Made by a program: the position numbers and the translations under genes. The notes under the pieces were generated by a model, which saw only the letters and a list, made by a program, of their open reading frames with translations, ran no database searches and was not told where the DNA came from. From positions 782,303 to 846,302 of the forward strand of contig NZ_LT800497.1 of the NCBI RefSeq assembly GCF_900166635.1: 64,000 nt of DNA, written 5' to 3'. The DNA is from Oceanobacillus timonensis. Its GTDB lineage: Bacteria; Bacillota; Bacilli; Bacillales; Amphibacillaceae. Positions 9,182 to 17,840 of this stretch are shown in pieces; positions within the stretch are counted from its first letter, which is position 1, and each line of letters starts with the position of its first letter.

Positions 9182-9256
9182 TATTAGAAAGATTGATAGT
9201 ATATAGAAGCGCCGAACTTTTAAATTTTTAAAAAGAAAGAAAAATACAAAAAGTGT

Positions 9257-9285
9257 TTGACATTCATAAGGTGCTTATATATACT
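9257..9285 (+). promoter_or_regulatory. Sigma-A promoter for the ROK regulator and peptide operon
   Basis: TTGACA at 9257-9262 and TATACT at 9280-9285 are separated by exactly 17 nt, a near-consensus vegetative promoter. Transcription would start near 9292, immediately before an inverted repeat and a cre-like box, giving a leader of about 110 nt. Confidence 0.8.
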
Positions 9286-9293
9286 ATCAATAA

Positions 9294-9384
9294 CATCACT
9301 GGAGAAAATAATTGTCATTTCATCATTTGTAAGCGGTTTAAACAATAAAATTCTCCATTTTTATTGTTAATTACTCCAATGATG
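9294..9384 (+). promoter_or_regulatory. Leader with alternative inverted repeats and a cre-like box
   Basis: The segment at 9294-9304 (CATCACTGGAG) can pair with 9374-9384 (CTCCAATGATG, 10 of 11). Its inner part TGGAGAA (9300-9306) can instead pair with TTCTCCA at 9351-9357. Between them, TGTAAGCGGTTTAA at 9328-9341 is a cre-like box with 13 of 14 matches. Since the -10 box is at 9280-9285, the structure lies just after the predicted transcription start. It could be a roadblock operator for CcpA or the ROK protein, or an RNA switch. Confidence 0.45.
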
Positions 9385-9401
9385 AAAATAAAAGGGGGTT
9401 A

Positions 9402-10580
9402 ATGATTATGAAGAAAAATCAGGATTTTATAAAGAGAGAGAACCAAAATCTTATATTGGATTTGATACAGGAACATGAATTAATTGCTAGAGCAAAATTA
9501 GCAAAACTTGCAAATATGAGCCCAACTACTGTTTCTCGCATTACTACCTCGCTTATAGACATTGGCCTTGTAAAAGAAACAAACCAATATACGACAGGGG
9601 TAGGCAGGAAAGCAACACTACTTTCACTTAATCCAGATTCATTAATATCTATCGGTGTGGAATTGGATGAGAAGAAGATTAGACTTGGTTTTTTCGATTT
9701 TCTTGGTAAAGCAATCATTACAGAAGAAATAGAAAAAGAAGTAAAGGATTCACCAGAAACAGTTATTACATATTTAAAACAAACGATATTTCAAGTTATT
9801 GAAACGCATCATCTTAGTAGGAATAAGATTATTGGCGTTTGTGTTGGAATCCCAGGGTGGGTGGATAATAAAAATGGCGTAGTTGTAAAATCCGCTCAAC
9901 TAGGTTGGGAAAACGCGGCGTTTGGGCAAAAACTTCAGGAAGTATTGCCGTTTCAAGTACTCGTGGATAATGAATTGAAGTTAAAAGCATATGCCGAAAA
10001 AATGTTTCGCAAAGATAAAATAGAACATACAATTGTTGTAATTGATTTTGGAAGTGGTGTTGGATCTGCTTTGATTGTTGGAGGCGATGTTTACCGTGGC
10101 TTTCTAAATGCTGCGGGGGAGATTGGCCATACAATAGTTAATCCAAATGGAATGCTTTGTACTTGTGGTAATATTGGTTGTTTACAAACCTATGTTGCTG
10201 AAGGTTTTCTCATTCAGGAAGCTTCTAAGCAATCTGATGCCAGTAGTCTGGAAGATATTGTTGAAGCTGCTCAATACGGGCATAAATGGGCGGTGAACAT
10301 ACTGGAACGAGCGATTACATATGCAGCCATTACAGTGAATAATAGTGTCTGCATGAATAACCCTGACAAGGTTATTTTAACTGGTAAGTTGATAGAACAA
10401 ACCGATTATTTAAAGGATAGAATTTTAAAAGAGTCAAGGAACCGGATTTGGTTACCGCTTAGTGATTCCACAACAATTGAAATATCTAGGCTTGGAAAAA
10501 ATGGTGTCATCTTAGGGGCAGGAATGCAATCTCAAAGAGAATATATTAACCAATTAAATTATGAAAAGGAGTTGGTATAA
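9402..10580 (+). CDS. ROK-family transcriptional regulator (XylR/NagC type)
   Basis: A 392-residue repressor. An N-terminal MarR-like winged helix (about residues 15-75, SPTTVSRITTSLID) is joined to a ROK sugar-kinase fold. The ROK domain shows IGVCVGIPGWVD, DFGSGVG and the signature GEIGHTIVNPNG with zinc-binding CTCGNIGC. ATG at 9402 or 9408 could be used; both sit behind AGGGGG, and 9408 has the better spacing. Such proteins sense free sugars. The gene follows the fucosidase and precedes a peptide-import operon from a strong promoter, so it may control the fucosidase, the peptide operon, itself, or all three. Confidence 0.88.
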   Translation: MIMKKNQDFIKRENQNLILDLIQEHELIARAKLAKLANMSPTTVSRITTSLIDIGLVKETNQYTTGVGRKATLLSLNPDSLISIGVELDEKKIRLGFFDFLGKAIITEEIEKEVKDSPETVITYLKQTIFQVIETHHLSRNKIIGVCVGIPGWVDNKNGVVVKSAQLGWENAAFGQKLQEVLPFQVLVDNELKLKAYAEKMFRKDKIEHTIVVIDFGSGVGSALIVGGDVYRGFLNAAGEIGHTIVNPNGMLCTCGNIGCLQTYVAEGFLIQEASKQSDASSLEDIVEAAQYGHKWAVNILERAITYAAITVNNSVCMNNPDKVILTGKLIEQTDYLKDRILKESRNRIWLPLSDSTTIEISRLGKNGVILGAGMQSQREYINQLNYEKELV

Positions 10581-10614
10581 ATGGTATACTTCTTTTTTTC
10601 TTCATAACTAAAAA

Positions 10615-10628
10615 AGAAAGCGCTTTAT
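10615..10628 (+). promoter_or_regulatory. Possible cre box before the peptide operon
   Basis: AGAAAGCGCTTTAT resembles the cre consensus with about two mismatches. GCGC at 10621 and again near 10636 can also form a small hairpin. It lies 55-70 bp before the binding-protein start. Confidence 0.35.
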
Positions 10629-10682
10629 ATAAGGGCGCAAATATCAACAAACTATAAAGTATCTAACAGGAGAGTGATTTGA

Positions 10683-12254
10683 TTGAAAAATTTATTTACT
10701 AGTATTTGTTTATTAACGATTGCTATGTTTTTACTTTCTGCTTGTGCAACAAGCGGCTCTTCAGAAGAAGGAGATAGTACAGGTAGTGATGGAGATACAG
10801 ATAAGAATGAGGTAACTGTTGCTTTCCAAGAAAATATTCAGACAATGGATCCGCATAATGGCAGTTCTGGTATCGATATTAGTGTGCAATATGCAATCTA
10901 TGAGTCTATGTTTACACCTGATAAAGATGGAGAACTTCAGCCGTTATTAGCAACAGATTATGATATTTCAGATGATGGATTAACTTATACTTTTAAGTTG
11001 AGAGATGACGTAACATTTACTGATGGTGCAGAATTCAACGCTGAAGCTGTAAAGGCAAATTTAGATCGTATTATTGATTCAGAAGGGTCATTGAATAATT
11101 ATAAGAGTTTAAGAAATGTAGAGGAAGTTGAAGTAGCAGATGACTATGAAGTCGAAGTTACTTTAAATAATATTAACAGTCAATTTATTGATAAAATCGG
11201 TATGATTCGCATGGTAAGCCCTGATGCTTTAGAAAAGGATATTGATTTCGGTGAAGAGTCTGCAGGTACAGGTCCGTTTGTATTGGAAAAATGGAGTCAT
11301 GGAGATTATCTTGAAGCAATAAAAAATGAAGACTATTGGGAAGAAGGATTACCTAAGATAGATAAGGTGACATTTGAACCAATTCCGGAAGATGGTTCGC
11401 GCATTGCAATGTTGAAAACAGGTGAGACAGACTATATTTTCCCTGTCCCTGTTAACGATGTAGAATCTCTTGATGCGGAAGATAATATTGAAGTATCTAC
11501 CGTAGAGTCTACTTACGTGAACTATGCAACAATTAATACAAGTAAAGAACCATTTAATAAAAAAGAAGTCAGGCAAGCAATGAATTACGCGCTTAATCAA
11601 GAAGATTTTGTCAAAGTAGTCAAAAATGGTTATGGAGTTGCCTCTGATTCAGTTCTTCCTGCTACAAACGTTTTTTATGAAGGTCAGGAACCTTATGACT
11701 ATGACCTTGATAAAGCAAAAGAACTATTAGCTGAAGCAGGCTATGAAGATGGATTTACCACGGAAATTTGGGGGAGCGATTCAAGTAAGGATAAAAGAGG
11801 TATGCAATTTATTCAACAACAATTAGGAAAAATCGGTATAGATGTTGAGATTAAACAAATGGAGCGTGGGACGCTTTCAGATGAAATCAACAAACCAGAA
11901 TCTGCGGAGGATTCTGAAGTAGAGATGTGGTATGTTGGCTGGTCTTCTCAAGTTGGTGATGCTGACAATGCTACGAATCCATTATTTAGCAGTTCTTCAT
12001 TTCCTCCCAATGGTTCCAATACAGCTTATTATGATAATGAAAAGGCAGACAAGCTAATTGATGAAGGGCTCCACGCGAAAGATGAAGATGAAGCTGCAGA
12101 AAAATATGCAGAATTACAAGAAGTCCTTTGGGATGATGCTCCGTGGTTATTTACAGCAGTTGACGAAGAGCCTACAGCTATGAAAGAGGGATTGAAAGGG
12201 ATTTGGAGGTCTGCTGACGGAAACTTTTATTTAAGAGATATTGAGTGGGAGTAA
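10683..12254 (+). CDS. Peptide ABC transporter substrate-binding lipoprotein (SBP_bac_5)
   Basis: A 523-residue family 5 binding protein (OppA/DppA/GsiB type) that captures peptides or nickel-like ligands outside the membrane. The lipobox LSAC ends at Cys21, followed by an acidic Ser/Gly linker. Family features are TMDPHNGSSG near the start of the mature domain, the YTFKLRDDVTFTDG signature near residues 100-115, and GTGPFVLEKW. The TTG start at 10683 is preceded by AGGAGAG at 8 nt. It heads an operon with two permeases, two ATPases, an M81 peptidase, an M17 aminopeptidase and CutC. A hairpin separates it from the permeases, as is common where the binding protein is made in excess. Confidence 0.9.
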   Translation: MKNLFTSICLLTIAMFLLSACATSGSSEEGDSTGSDGDTDKNEVTVAFQENIQTMDPHNGSSGIDISVQYAIYESMFTPDKDGELQPLLATDYDISDDGLTYTFKLRDDVTFTDGAEFNAEAVKANLDRIIDSEGSLNNYKSLRNVEEVEVADDYEVEVTLNNINSQFIDKIGMIRMVSPDALEKDIDFGEESAGTGPFVLEKWSHGDYLEAIKNEDYWEEGLPKIDKVTFEPIPEDGSRIAMLKTGETDYIFPVPVNDVESLDAEDNIEVSTVESTYVNYATINTSKEPFNKKEVRQAMNYALNQEDFVKVVKNGYGVASDSVLPATNVFYEGQEPYDYDLDKAKELLAEAGYEDGFTTEIWGSDSSKDKRGMQFIQQQLGKIGIDVEIKQMERGTLSDEINKPESAEDSEVEMWYVGWSSQVGDADNATNPLFSSSSFPPNGSNTAYYDNEKADKLIDEGLHAKDEDEAAEKYAELQEVLWDDAPWLFTAVDEEPTAMKEGLKGIWRSADGNFYLRDIEWE

Positions 12255-12270
12255 GGAATTAAAAGTATCA

Positions 12271-12301
12271 GAGATGCACTAGCTTTATTTAGGTGCATCT
12301 C
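12271..12301 (+). terminator. Intercistronic hairpin after the binding-protein gene
   Basis: Perfect 9-bp stem GAGATGCAC/GTGCATCTC with a 13-nt loop and no T run. It probably protects the upstream message or partly terminates it, rather than ending the operon. Confidence 0.5.
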
Positions 12302-12362
12302 GGCTATTAATAAAACAGATTATAATACACTGAATATTTAAACCACTTAAGGAGGTGTTGAT

Positions 12363-13283
12363 GTGGGTAGATACATTGTAAAAAGAATACTTGGATTAAT
12401 TCCGCTTCTCCTCGCAGTGTCATTTCTAATATTTATATTTATTCATCTTATACCGGGTGATCCAGCACGGTTAATGGCTGGAAAGGATGCAACCAATGCT
12501 GAAGTAGAAGCGCTCCGTACATATCTTGGACTGGATAAACCTATATTGGAACAGTACTTCATATATATGAAAGAATTGTTCCAAGGAGATTTGGGACAAT
12601 CATTACGATCCAATGCGCCTGTATCACAACTATTTGGAGAACGATTTTTGCCTTCATTACAACTGTCCTTATTGAGTATTGGCTGGGCAACGTTGTTTGG
12701 CATTTTGCTGGGAGTTATCTCGGCAGTGTTTAGAGGCCGCTGGCCAGATTATTTTGGTACTATAATTGCTATATCAGGTATTTCAGTGCCTAACTTTTGG
12801 TTAGGTTTGGTGACGATTCAATTGTTTGCAGTACAATTTAATATTTTTCCTGCTGGTGGTATCGAGACATGGAAGGGATATGTGTTACCATCTTTTGCCC
12901 TTGGTGCAGGAATTATGGCTATGATTACTAGATTTACAAGATCATCGCTTGTCCAGACACTCCAGGAAGATTTTATTCGAACAGCACGGTCAAGAGGACT
13001 CGGTGAAAAATCAATCATTTTTGGGCATGCACTGAAAAAATCGATGATCACAGTGCTTACAATAGCAGGACTTCAGTTTGGTTTTTTGTTGGGCGGTTCT
13101 ATTGTAGTAGAAAATGTCTTCTCTTTCCCTGGTATGGGAAGGTTACTCATTGATTCTATACAATTTAGAGATTATCCGGTTGTACAATCTTTACTGCTAA
13201 TTTTTTCTTTAGAGTTTATACTAGTGAATTTAATTGTTGATATTTTATATGGATTCTTTAATCCAAAGATTAGATATAACTGA
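12363..13283 (+). CDS. Peptide ABC transporter permease, DppB/OppB type
   Basis: A 306-residue inner-membrane permease with about six transmembrane segments. The N-terminus YIVKRILGLIPLL, the segment HLIPGDPARLMAG and the cytoplasmic EAA loop (RTARSRGLGEKSIIFGHALK, about residues 200-219) are typical of the DppB/OppB/GsiC family. A GTG start is preceded by AAGGAGGTG at 5 nt. It pairs with the DppC-type permease that follows to form the translocation pore. Confidence 0.92.
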   Translation: MGRYIVKRILGLIPLLLAVSFLIFIFIHLIPGDPARLMAGKDATNAEVEALRTYLGLDKPILEQYFIYMKELFQGDLGQSLRSNAPVSQLFGERFLPSLQLSLLSIGWATLFGILLGVISAVFRGRWPDYFGTIIAISGISVPNFWLGLVTIQLFAVQFNIFPAGGIETWKGYVLPSFALGAGIMAMITRFTRSSLVQTLQEDFIRTARSRGLGEKSIIFGHALKKSMITVLTIAGLQFGFLLGGSIVVENVFSFPGMGRLLIDSIQFRDYPVVQSLLLIFSLEFILVNLIVDILYGFFNPKIRYN

Positions 13284-13358
13284 TAACAAATATTCACATT
13301 TTGGAAGATGCAAGATAAAGTCAGCACAGATTATTTCAACATCTAAGGAGGTGTTCTG

Positions 13359-14252
13359 GTGTCTGAAACACAGGTAACTACAGATCAGATGCAATTTGTG
13401 GAGGAAAAAAAAGAGTCCAATTTCAAAATGTTGTTCCGTTCTTTTAAGAAGAATAAATTAGCTTTATATTCCCTTTACATCATTATTTTCTTGTTGTTGA
13501 TTGTTATATTTGGACCTTGGATTACACCATATGATCCGCAGGAGTCAAATTACGATAGTATACTGGAAGGTCCTTCATGGCAGCATTTGGCTGGCACCGA
13601 TGAATTTGGTAAAGATGTATTAAGCCGGTTGATTGTTGGTGCAAGACTATCACTTGGTGTCGGTGTATCAGCAGTATTATTAGGGGCAGTAGCCGGAACC
13701 ATTTTAGGACTGATCAGCGGCTTCTTTGGAAAATGGGTGGACAGAGTGATTATGAGAGCTTGTGATATTCTATTTGCTTTTCCTGATTTGGTACTTGCTA
13801 TTGGGATGGTTGCGATCCTAGGACCGGGAATGAAAAATGTGATAATTGCAATTGCTTTTTTCTCAACTCCGTCTTTTGCCAGAATTGTTCGAGGAGAAAC
13901 ACTAGAAATTAAAGAGAGACTATTTATAGAAGCAGAAAGGTCAATTGGCGCAAAAAAGAGAAGGATTATTTTAAGACATGTTTTTCCGCAAACCATTTCT
14001 ACCATCATTGTTTATATCAGTATGAATATTGGCGGGGCAATTATATCTGCTGCTAGTCTGAGTTTCCTTGGTTTAGGTGCGTCACCTTCTTCACCAGAAT
14101 GGGGAGCGATGTTAAGCGCTTCAAGAGATTATATTGGACATGCATTTCATCTAATATTTTTCCCTGGCTTGGCAGTGTTTATAACGGTGTTAGTGCTGAA
14201 CTTGTTTGGTGACGGATTGCGTGATGTACTGGATCCGAAAACAAGGAATTGA
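13359..14252 (+). CDS. Peptide ABC transporter permease, DppC/OppC type
   Basis: A 297-residue permease. A cytoplasmic N-terminal arm of about 35 residues precedes the first membrane helix. The DppC/OppC signature HLAGTDEFGKDVLSRL lies near residues 76-91, the EAA loop (EAERSIGAKKRRIILRHVFP) near residues 190-209, and SFLGLGASPSSPEWG follows. The GTG start has AAGGAGGTG upstream. It is partner of the DppB-type permease 75 bp upstream. The next gene's ribosome site overlaps its last codons. Confidence 0.92.
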   Translation: MSETQVTTDQMQFVEEKKESNFKMLFRSFKKNKLALYSLYIIIFLLLIVIFGPWITPYDPQESNYDSILEGPSWQHLAGTDEFGKDVLSRLIVGARLSLGVGVSAVLLGAVAGTILGLISGFFGKWVDRVIMRACDILFAFPDLVLAIGMVAILGPGMKNVIIAIAFFSTPSFARIVRGETLEIKERLFIEAERSIGAKKRRIILRHVFPQTISTIIVYISMNIGGAIISAASLSFLGLGASPSSPEWGAMLSASRDYIGHAFHLIFFPGLAVFITVLVLNLFGDGLRDVLDPKTRN

Positions 14253-14266
14253 AGGGAGTTATTAAT

Positions 14267-15265
14267 ATGGCAGGTTTATTAGAGGTAAATAATTTGAAAA
14301 CAGCTTTTGTAGCAGATGATAAAGCTACTCAAGTTGTCCGTGGTGTAAGCTTCGCTGTTAATAAAGGTGAAATCGTCGGTATTGTTGGAGAATCAGGCTG
14401 TGGAAAAAGTGTTACCTCTTTATCCATTATGCGGCTTTTAAAAGGAACATCCGGAATCATACAGAATGGCGAAGTATGGTTTCATGATCAAAATTTATTA
14501 CAATTATCAGAACAGAAAATGCGTAAGATTCGCGGGAATAGCATATCTATGATTTTCCAAGATCCAATGACTTCTTTAAATCCTGTATTAAAAATAGGTA
14601 GACAACTGATGCAGGGGATTATGCTACATTTAAAATACTCGAAAGAAGAAGCAAGAAAATACGCAATAAGTATGCTGGAATCAGTAGGTATTCCAAGAGC
14701 AGAAAGTATTATGAATGAGTACCCGCATCAATTATCTGGAGGAATGAACCAGAGAGTAATGATTGCCATGGCGATGTCTTGTAATCCAGAGCTTCTGATT
14801 GCTGATGAACCTACAACAGCGCTGGATGTAACTATTCAAGCACAGATATTACAGTTAATGAAAAATTTACGTAATAAACAAAATACAACAATATTAATGA
14901 TTACCCATGATCTTGGAGTTGTATCTGAAGTGTGTGACAGAGTAATTGTCATGTATGCGGGAAGAGTTGTAGAAGAAGGACAAACAGCTGAAGTGTTTGA
15001 AAAACCCAAACATCCATATACAGAAGGGTTAATAAAGTCCATGCCGAAAATTGGCCTGAAACAATCTCGACTACATGCCATCCCTGGTCAAGTTCCAGAC
15101 CCTGCAAACATGCCAAGGAGATGTAAGTTTGCGGCACGATGCCCACATGTAATGGATATATGCAGAGAGGAAGAACCGAATTTGATAAAAGATGAGGGAA
15201 ATCGGGAACATAGATGCTGGCTGTATCAGGGTGGATATGAAGGAGGGAAGAAGGTTGACGTCTAA
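14267..15265 (+). CDS. Peptide ABC transporter ATPase, DppD/OppD type
   Basis: A 332-residue nucleotide-binding protein. Walker A is GESGCGKS, the Q loop is [11 protein letters not shown], the signature LSGGMNQR, Walker B LLIADEP and the switch MITHDLG. The C-terminal oligopeptide extension has a cysteine cluster ([18 protein letters not shown], later Cys-Trp), which in this family often holds an iron-sulfur cluster or metal. ATG at 14267 with AAGGGAG 8 nt upstream is the start; the in-frame TTG at 14249 lacks a site. It couples ATP hydrolysis to import together with the OppF-type partner, whose start it overlaps by 11 bp. Confidence 0.92.
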   Translation: MAGLLEVNNLKTAFVADDKATQVVRGVSFAVNKGEIVGIVGESGCGKSVTSLSIMRLLKGTSGIIQNGEVWFHDQNLLQLSEQKMRKIRGNSISMIFQDPMTSLNPVLKIGRQLMQGIMLHLKYSKEEARKYAISMLESVGIPRAESIMNEYPHQLSGGMNQRVMIAMAMSCNPELLIADEPTTALDVTIQAQILQLMKNLRNKQNTTILMITHDLGVVSEVCDRVIVMYAGRVVEEGQTAEVFEKPKHPYTEGLIKSMPKIGLKQSRLHAIPGQVPDPANMPRRCKFAARCPHVMDICREEEPNLIKDEGNREHRCWLYQGGYEGGKKVDV

Positions 15266-16238
15266 TTCAGTACTTGAGATTAAACATATAAAGAAATATT
15301 TTAAAATATCTAAAGGGTGGTTTGCTGAAAAGAAATATGTAAAAGCCGTGGATGATGTTTCATTCTCTATTGAAAAAGGGACAACTGTAAGCATTGTTGG
15401 GGAATCTGGCTGTGGTAAATCTACTTTGGCACGACTAGTAAATGGTTTAATTGAAGCGGATAGTGGTGAAGTTATTTTTAAAGGCAATAATTTAACACAT
15501 GAAAATGAAACTGTCTGGCGTACCTTCAGACAACCTATGCAAATGATATTTCAAGATCCTTATGCATCATTGAGTCCCCATTTGAAAATAAAAGATATCG
15601 TTGCTGAACCGCTAAACATTCATTACCCAAAAATGTCGAAGTCAGAAAGAGAAAAGATTGTCAAAGAGACATTAGATATTTGTGGTGTTGGAAGTCAACA
15701 TCTAGAAAAATACCCGCATCAATTCAGTGGGGGTCAGAGACAACGAATTGGTATTGCAAGAGCACTGGTATTAAGACCTGAATTAGTCATCCTGGATGAA
15801 CCGGTATCCGCGCTGGATGTCTCGGTACAGGCACAAATTTTAAACTTGTTAAAAGATTTACAAGAGAAATTTGATTTAACATTCTTGTTTATTTCTCATG
15901 ATTTAAGTGTTGTAGACCATATCAGTAATAATGTGGCTGTCATGTACCTCGGGAATATTGTAGAAATAGCATCAAGGGATACGCTTTTTGAGGATCCAAA
16001 ACATCCATATACACAGGCGCTTCTTTCTTCCGTCCCTGACACGAATCCGAAACTTGGGCGAGAACGGGTTGTTTTAAAAGGTGAAATACCAAATGCAGCT
16101 AATCCGCCTGCAGGATGTAAGTTTCATACGCGTTGTCCTTTCGCTATGGATGTATGTAAAAAGATAGTACCGGAGATGCAGACACTGAACAGTGGTACAC
16201 AAGTTGCCTGTCATTTGTATGGAGAAAACCAATCATAA
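15255..16238 (+). CDS. Peptide ABC transporter ATPase, DppF/OppF type
   Basis: A 327-residue second nucleotide-binding subunit. Walker A is GESGCGKS, then IFQDPYASLSPH, the signature FSGGQRQR, Walker B LVILDEP and FISHDLS. The C-terminal extension again carries CKFHTRCPFAMDVC. The start is the TTG at 15255, placed 8 nt after AGGAGG; earlier in-frame starts would place a long unrelated tail inside the preceding gene. It heterodimerises with the OppD-type subunit. Confidence 0.92.
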   Translation: MTSNSVLEIKHIKKYFKISKGWFAEKKYVKAVDDVSFSIEKGTTVSIVGESGCGKSTLARLVNGLIEADSGEVIFKGNNLTHENETVWRTFRQPMQMIFQDPYASLSPHLKIKDIVAEPLNIHYPKMSKSEREKIVKETLDICGVGSQHLEKYPHQFSGGQRQRIGIARALVLRPELVILDEPVSALDVSVQAQILNLLKDLQEKFDLTFLFISHDLSVVDHISNNVAVMYLGNIVEIASRDTLFEDPKHPYTQALLSSVPDTNPKLGRERVVLKGEIPNAANPPAGCKFHTRCPFAMDVCKKIVPEMQTLNSGTQVACHLYGENQS

Positions 16239-16271
16239 TAACAATAATTTTTGTTTAGGAGAGGATATAAC

Positions 16272-17738
16272 ATGAAAGTATTGACCGGTCATTTCAATTC
16301 AGAATCTAATGAATTTTCCTATCAGAATATGGATTTTGAGAACTTTGTGTTTAGATATGGAAAAGACTCTATTAATGCGATGAATGTAAGAGATATTTTT
16401 GAAGATGCGGGAATCGAGCTGGTGTCAAGTCTATATGCGAATGGACATCCAGGCGGTTTAATTACGAAGGATGCGTTTGATTTTATTTTACACAGAATGA
16501 CTGTGAAAGTAAAAGAGCATCTACATGAAATTGATGGGATTTTTCTCTATTTGCATGGGGCAAGTAAAGTGTTGGATTTAGAAGGAAATTCTGCGGAACA
16601 TAAGATACTACAGGAGATTCGTAAAATTACAGGGCCATACATGCCAATTGCTGTCGTGATGGACCCTCATGGAAACTTATCACAGAATTTGGTTGATAAT
16701 ACGACGATTGTAAGAACATACAGGCATTCTCCACATACAGACGTAGTAGAAACTCATCGCATTACGGCAAAAATGTTGGTTGATTTATTACAAAATAGAA
16801 GAAGTATAACACCTGTATATCGGAAAGTACCTATTATGATTGGCGGTGAAAGAGCTGTATCAACTGATGAACCAATGGTATCGATTAATCATTATTTAGA
16901 CGAGGCAGAATCTGATTCAAGAATTCTTTCTGCATCGTTTCATATTGGTTATTTGGAACAAGATGGTGATAAATTAGGGTGCTCGATTACAGTAGTACCA
17001 AATGATGATAAATATTTGGACTATGCTAATGAAGTTGCGGATAATATTTATGATTTTGTTGTAGCGAGAAGATTCCAGTTCCATTACCACGGTATTGTTG
17101 ATCAACCTCAAGAAGCATTACAAAGAGCTATTGAATATGATGGTAAGCCTGTTTTTGTAACTGATTCTGGAGATAACTGTGGTGCTGGCGGTGATGGTTA
17201 CAGTAACTTTATTTTGCGCCAGTTGATGGAAAAGCAAGATTATAATGAAAAAAATATCCTTGTTGCTGGTGTCATTGATAAAGACAGTTATACGGATTTG
17301 CTAGGTAAAGAAGTTGGTACACATGTGAAATTTGATTTGGGCATGGACATGGACGAATTATCTAAACCCGTTTACATCACGGGTACTATTACATCCGTTG
17401 GTGTCGTGAATAGTCGATATGAAATTAACTCCGATATGGGCAAAGCTATTACAGTTAAAATTGATGATAAACCTATTAGTGTAGTAGTTGAAGGGGAATC
17501 ATTGAGTTATACAGATTTATCACAATTTGAGGATTCTAATATTAATATAGAAGATTTTGATCTGTTCGTTGTAAAACAAGGATATATCTCTCCGGATTTT
17601 AAAGGTATTTCACCTTTTTGTATTATGTCTTTAACAGAAGGTCCTACTAATCAGGAGATTGAACAAACTCGATCATATAAACGTATTATGAGACCGATGT
17701 TTCCTTATGATAAGCTTGATTACCGTATAGAAGAATAA
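16272..17738 (+). CDS. M81-family metallopeptidase (MlrC-like)
   Basis: A 488-residue protein of the MlrC/M81 family. The founder, MlrC, is a zinc enzyme that finishes degradation of the cyclic peptide microcystin in sphingomonads; most relatives are uncharacterised. Visible motifs are GHFNSESNEF at the N-terminus, ANGHPGG, DPHGN with Asp131 and His133 as likely metal ligands, RTYRHSPHTD, and TDSGDNCGAGGDG near residue 300, where the family glycine-rich motif lies. The ATG at 16272 follows AGGAGAGG at 7 nt. It sits directly after the peptide ABC genes and before an aminopeptidase, so cytoplasmic breakdown of an imported, possibly unusual, peptide is likely. Confidence 0.85.
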   Translation: MKVLTGHFNSESNEFSYQNMDFENFVFRYGKDSINAMNVRDIFEDAGIELVSSLYANGHPGGLITKDAFDFILHRMTVKVKEHLHEIDGIFLYLHGASKVLDLEGNSAEHKILQEIRKITGPYMPIAVVMDPHGNLSQNLVDNTTIVRTYRHSPHTDVVETHRITAKMLVDLLQNRRSITPVYRKVPIMIGGERAVSTDEPMVSINHYLDEAESDSRILSASFHIGYLEQDGDKLGCSITVVPNDDKYLDYANEVADNIYDFVVARRFQFHYHGIVDQPQEALQRAIEYDGKPVFVTDSGDNCGAGGDGYSNFILRQLMEKQDYNEKNILVAGVIDKDSYTDLLGKEVGTHVKFDLGMDMDELSKPVYITGTITSVGVVNSRYEINSDMGKAITVKIDDKPISVVVEGESLSYTDLSQFEDSNINIEDFDLFVVKQGYISPDFKGISPFCIMSLTEGPTNQEIEQTRSYKRIMRPMFPYDKLDYRIEE

Positions 17739-17759
17739 TGAGATAATTTTACTTGGGTC

Positions 17760-17797
17760 CCTGCATAATTTATAGAGAATATTATAAATTATGCAGG
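17760..17797 (+). other. Perfect 15-bp intercistronic hairpin
   Basis: CCTGCATAATTTATA and its exact complement flank an 8-nt loop between the M81 gene and the aminopeptidase gene. No T run follows, so it more likely affects message stability or partial attenuation than full termination. Confidence 0.55.
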
Positions 17798-17840
17798 CCA
17801 TCGTTGTTATAAATTAGAGCTCAAGGCGAGGAGTCTAAAA

